A stretch of DNA of 17,726 nucleotides from Hamiltosporidium magnivora (taxonomy: Eukaryota; Microsporidia; Dubosqiidae), in assembly GCA_004325065.1 (NCBI GenBank), contig PITI01000182.1:1-17726 (forward strand), given 5' to 3'. Positions 17,221 through 17,726 of this stretch are shown piece after piece (within the stretch, counting starts at the first letter, position 1; each line of letters opens with the position of its first letter). A program made the position numbers and the translations under genes. The notes under the pieces were generated by a model, which saw only the letters and a list, made by a program, of their open reading frames with translations, was not told the origin of the DNA and did not search any database.

Positions 17221-17726
17221 AGTCTGTACAAAGAAGAGAAGTTCGTCGAACTAAGAGAGAGCTTTTTACGTAAAGATATTAGAGCTGGGACTAAAATTTT
17301 TGACATTTGAAATGCAAAAGCATAGAAACTAGCCTTGCTTATTCCGGTTAAAAAACTTGAGACTGGAAGGTACAAAAGCAAACCCTTAGAAGCAAGGAAA
17401 GACAAGGAAGCATGTTATACCTTTTGGTTTTACATGCAATGTATAATACGACTCGATGAAAATTTCCGAAGCATTTCTGGCCAAAAATCATTCGACTCGG
17501 GAGTATAGAGCAGTAATTTATGCTGCTCTGATAAGAGCTTGGTGATTAGGTTTACCCAGCAACATATTGAAAGTAATTTGTAGTTTAAAACATGTAGTAG
17601 TTCCTACTCAATCAACGATTTTTAGACGTTTAAATGAAAAAATTGGCGAGAAGATCTCGCAGGGCATACCGATAGAAATTTTGGAGAACCAGCTATCTAC
17701 CTATCTAAAAACCCCAAATCGCTTTT
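17221..17726 (+). pseudogene. Decayed, frameshifted reading frame running off the window end
   Basis: On the plus strand, the frame starting at 17221 is open to 17505 except for stops at 17308-17310 and 17323-17325, and reads protein-like (KEEKFVELRESFLRKD; IPVKKLETGRYKSKPLEARK). Between about 17447 and 17505 the coding look passes to the next frame. That frame continues to the window edge with one stop at 17543-17545 and contains STREYRAVIYAALIRAW and VPTQSTIFRRLNEKIGEK. One shift and three stops over about 500 bases point to a former gene or transposon ORF. The STIFRRL segment could be part of a helix-turn-helix, but I do not recognise the family. The minus-strand frame at 17217-17405 is its shadow. 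Confidence 0.5.

Noticed and set aside
1..17726. CRISPR array, tRNA genes, bacterial operon signals
   Set aside because: No regularly spaced direct repeats, no sequence folding as a tRNA and no Shine-Dalgarno-type spacing were seen; the gene content is eukaryotic.

Overview
The window looks like nuclear DNA of a microsporidian with a large, gene-poor, AT-rich genome. This is an inference from four things: a eukaryote-type alanyl-tRNA synthetase without introns, a CCCC motif directly before the start codons of two of the three genes, secreted multigene-family proteins I cannot match to anything known, and long AT-rich spacers holding decayed transposable elements. Large-genome genera such as Hamiltosporidium would fit, but the genus cannot be settled from sequence reading alone.

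Layout. Positions 1-2236 hold no intact gene. They contain a GC-richer dispersed repeat (copy A, minus strand), a near-perfect fold-back palindrome at 901-960, and a second GC-rich repeat fragment at 1527-1622. Positions 2237-5173 encode alanyl-tRNA synthetase on the plus strand, the only housekeeping gene. Positions 5174-7699 are a spacer with a (TTTTTA)-rich tract, a possible Tc1/mariner-like transposase remnant on the minus strand, and a perfect 31-bp inverted repeat close behind the next gene. Positions 7700-9457 and 15102-16871 encode, both on the minus strand, two related predicted secreted proteins with a Pro/Tyr/Gln-rich N-terminal part and a longer, better conserved, helix-rich C-terminal part. 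The 5.6 kb between them is intergenic and holds a decayed reading frame just upstream of the first paralogue, copy B of the dispersed repeat, a hairpin followed by a T-run, and a decayed reverse transcriptase. The right edge (17221-17726) runs into another broken reading frame that continues beyond the window.

How it fits together. AlaRS serves cytosolic translation and has no evident functional link to its neighbours. The two secreted proteins are probably a diverged tandem duplication, later separated by transposon insertion and decay. They are the best candidates for something undescribed: they share five aligned cysteines and a C-terminal region with motifs such as YNYxCLKPFI, and I recognise no known domain. 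No tRNA, rRNA, CRISPR array or bacterial-type operon was seen.
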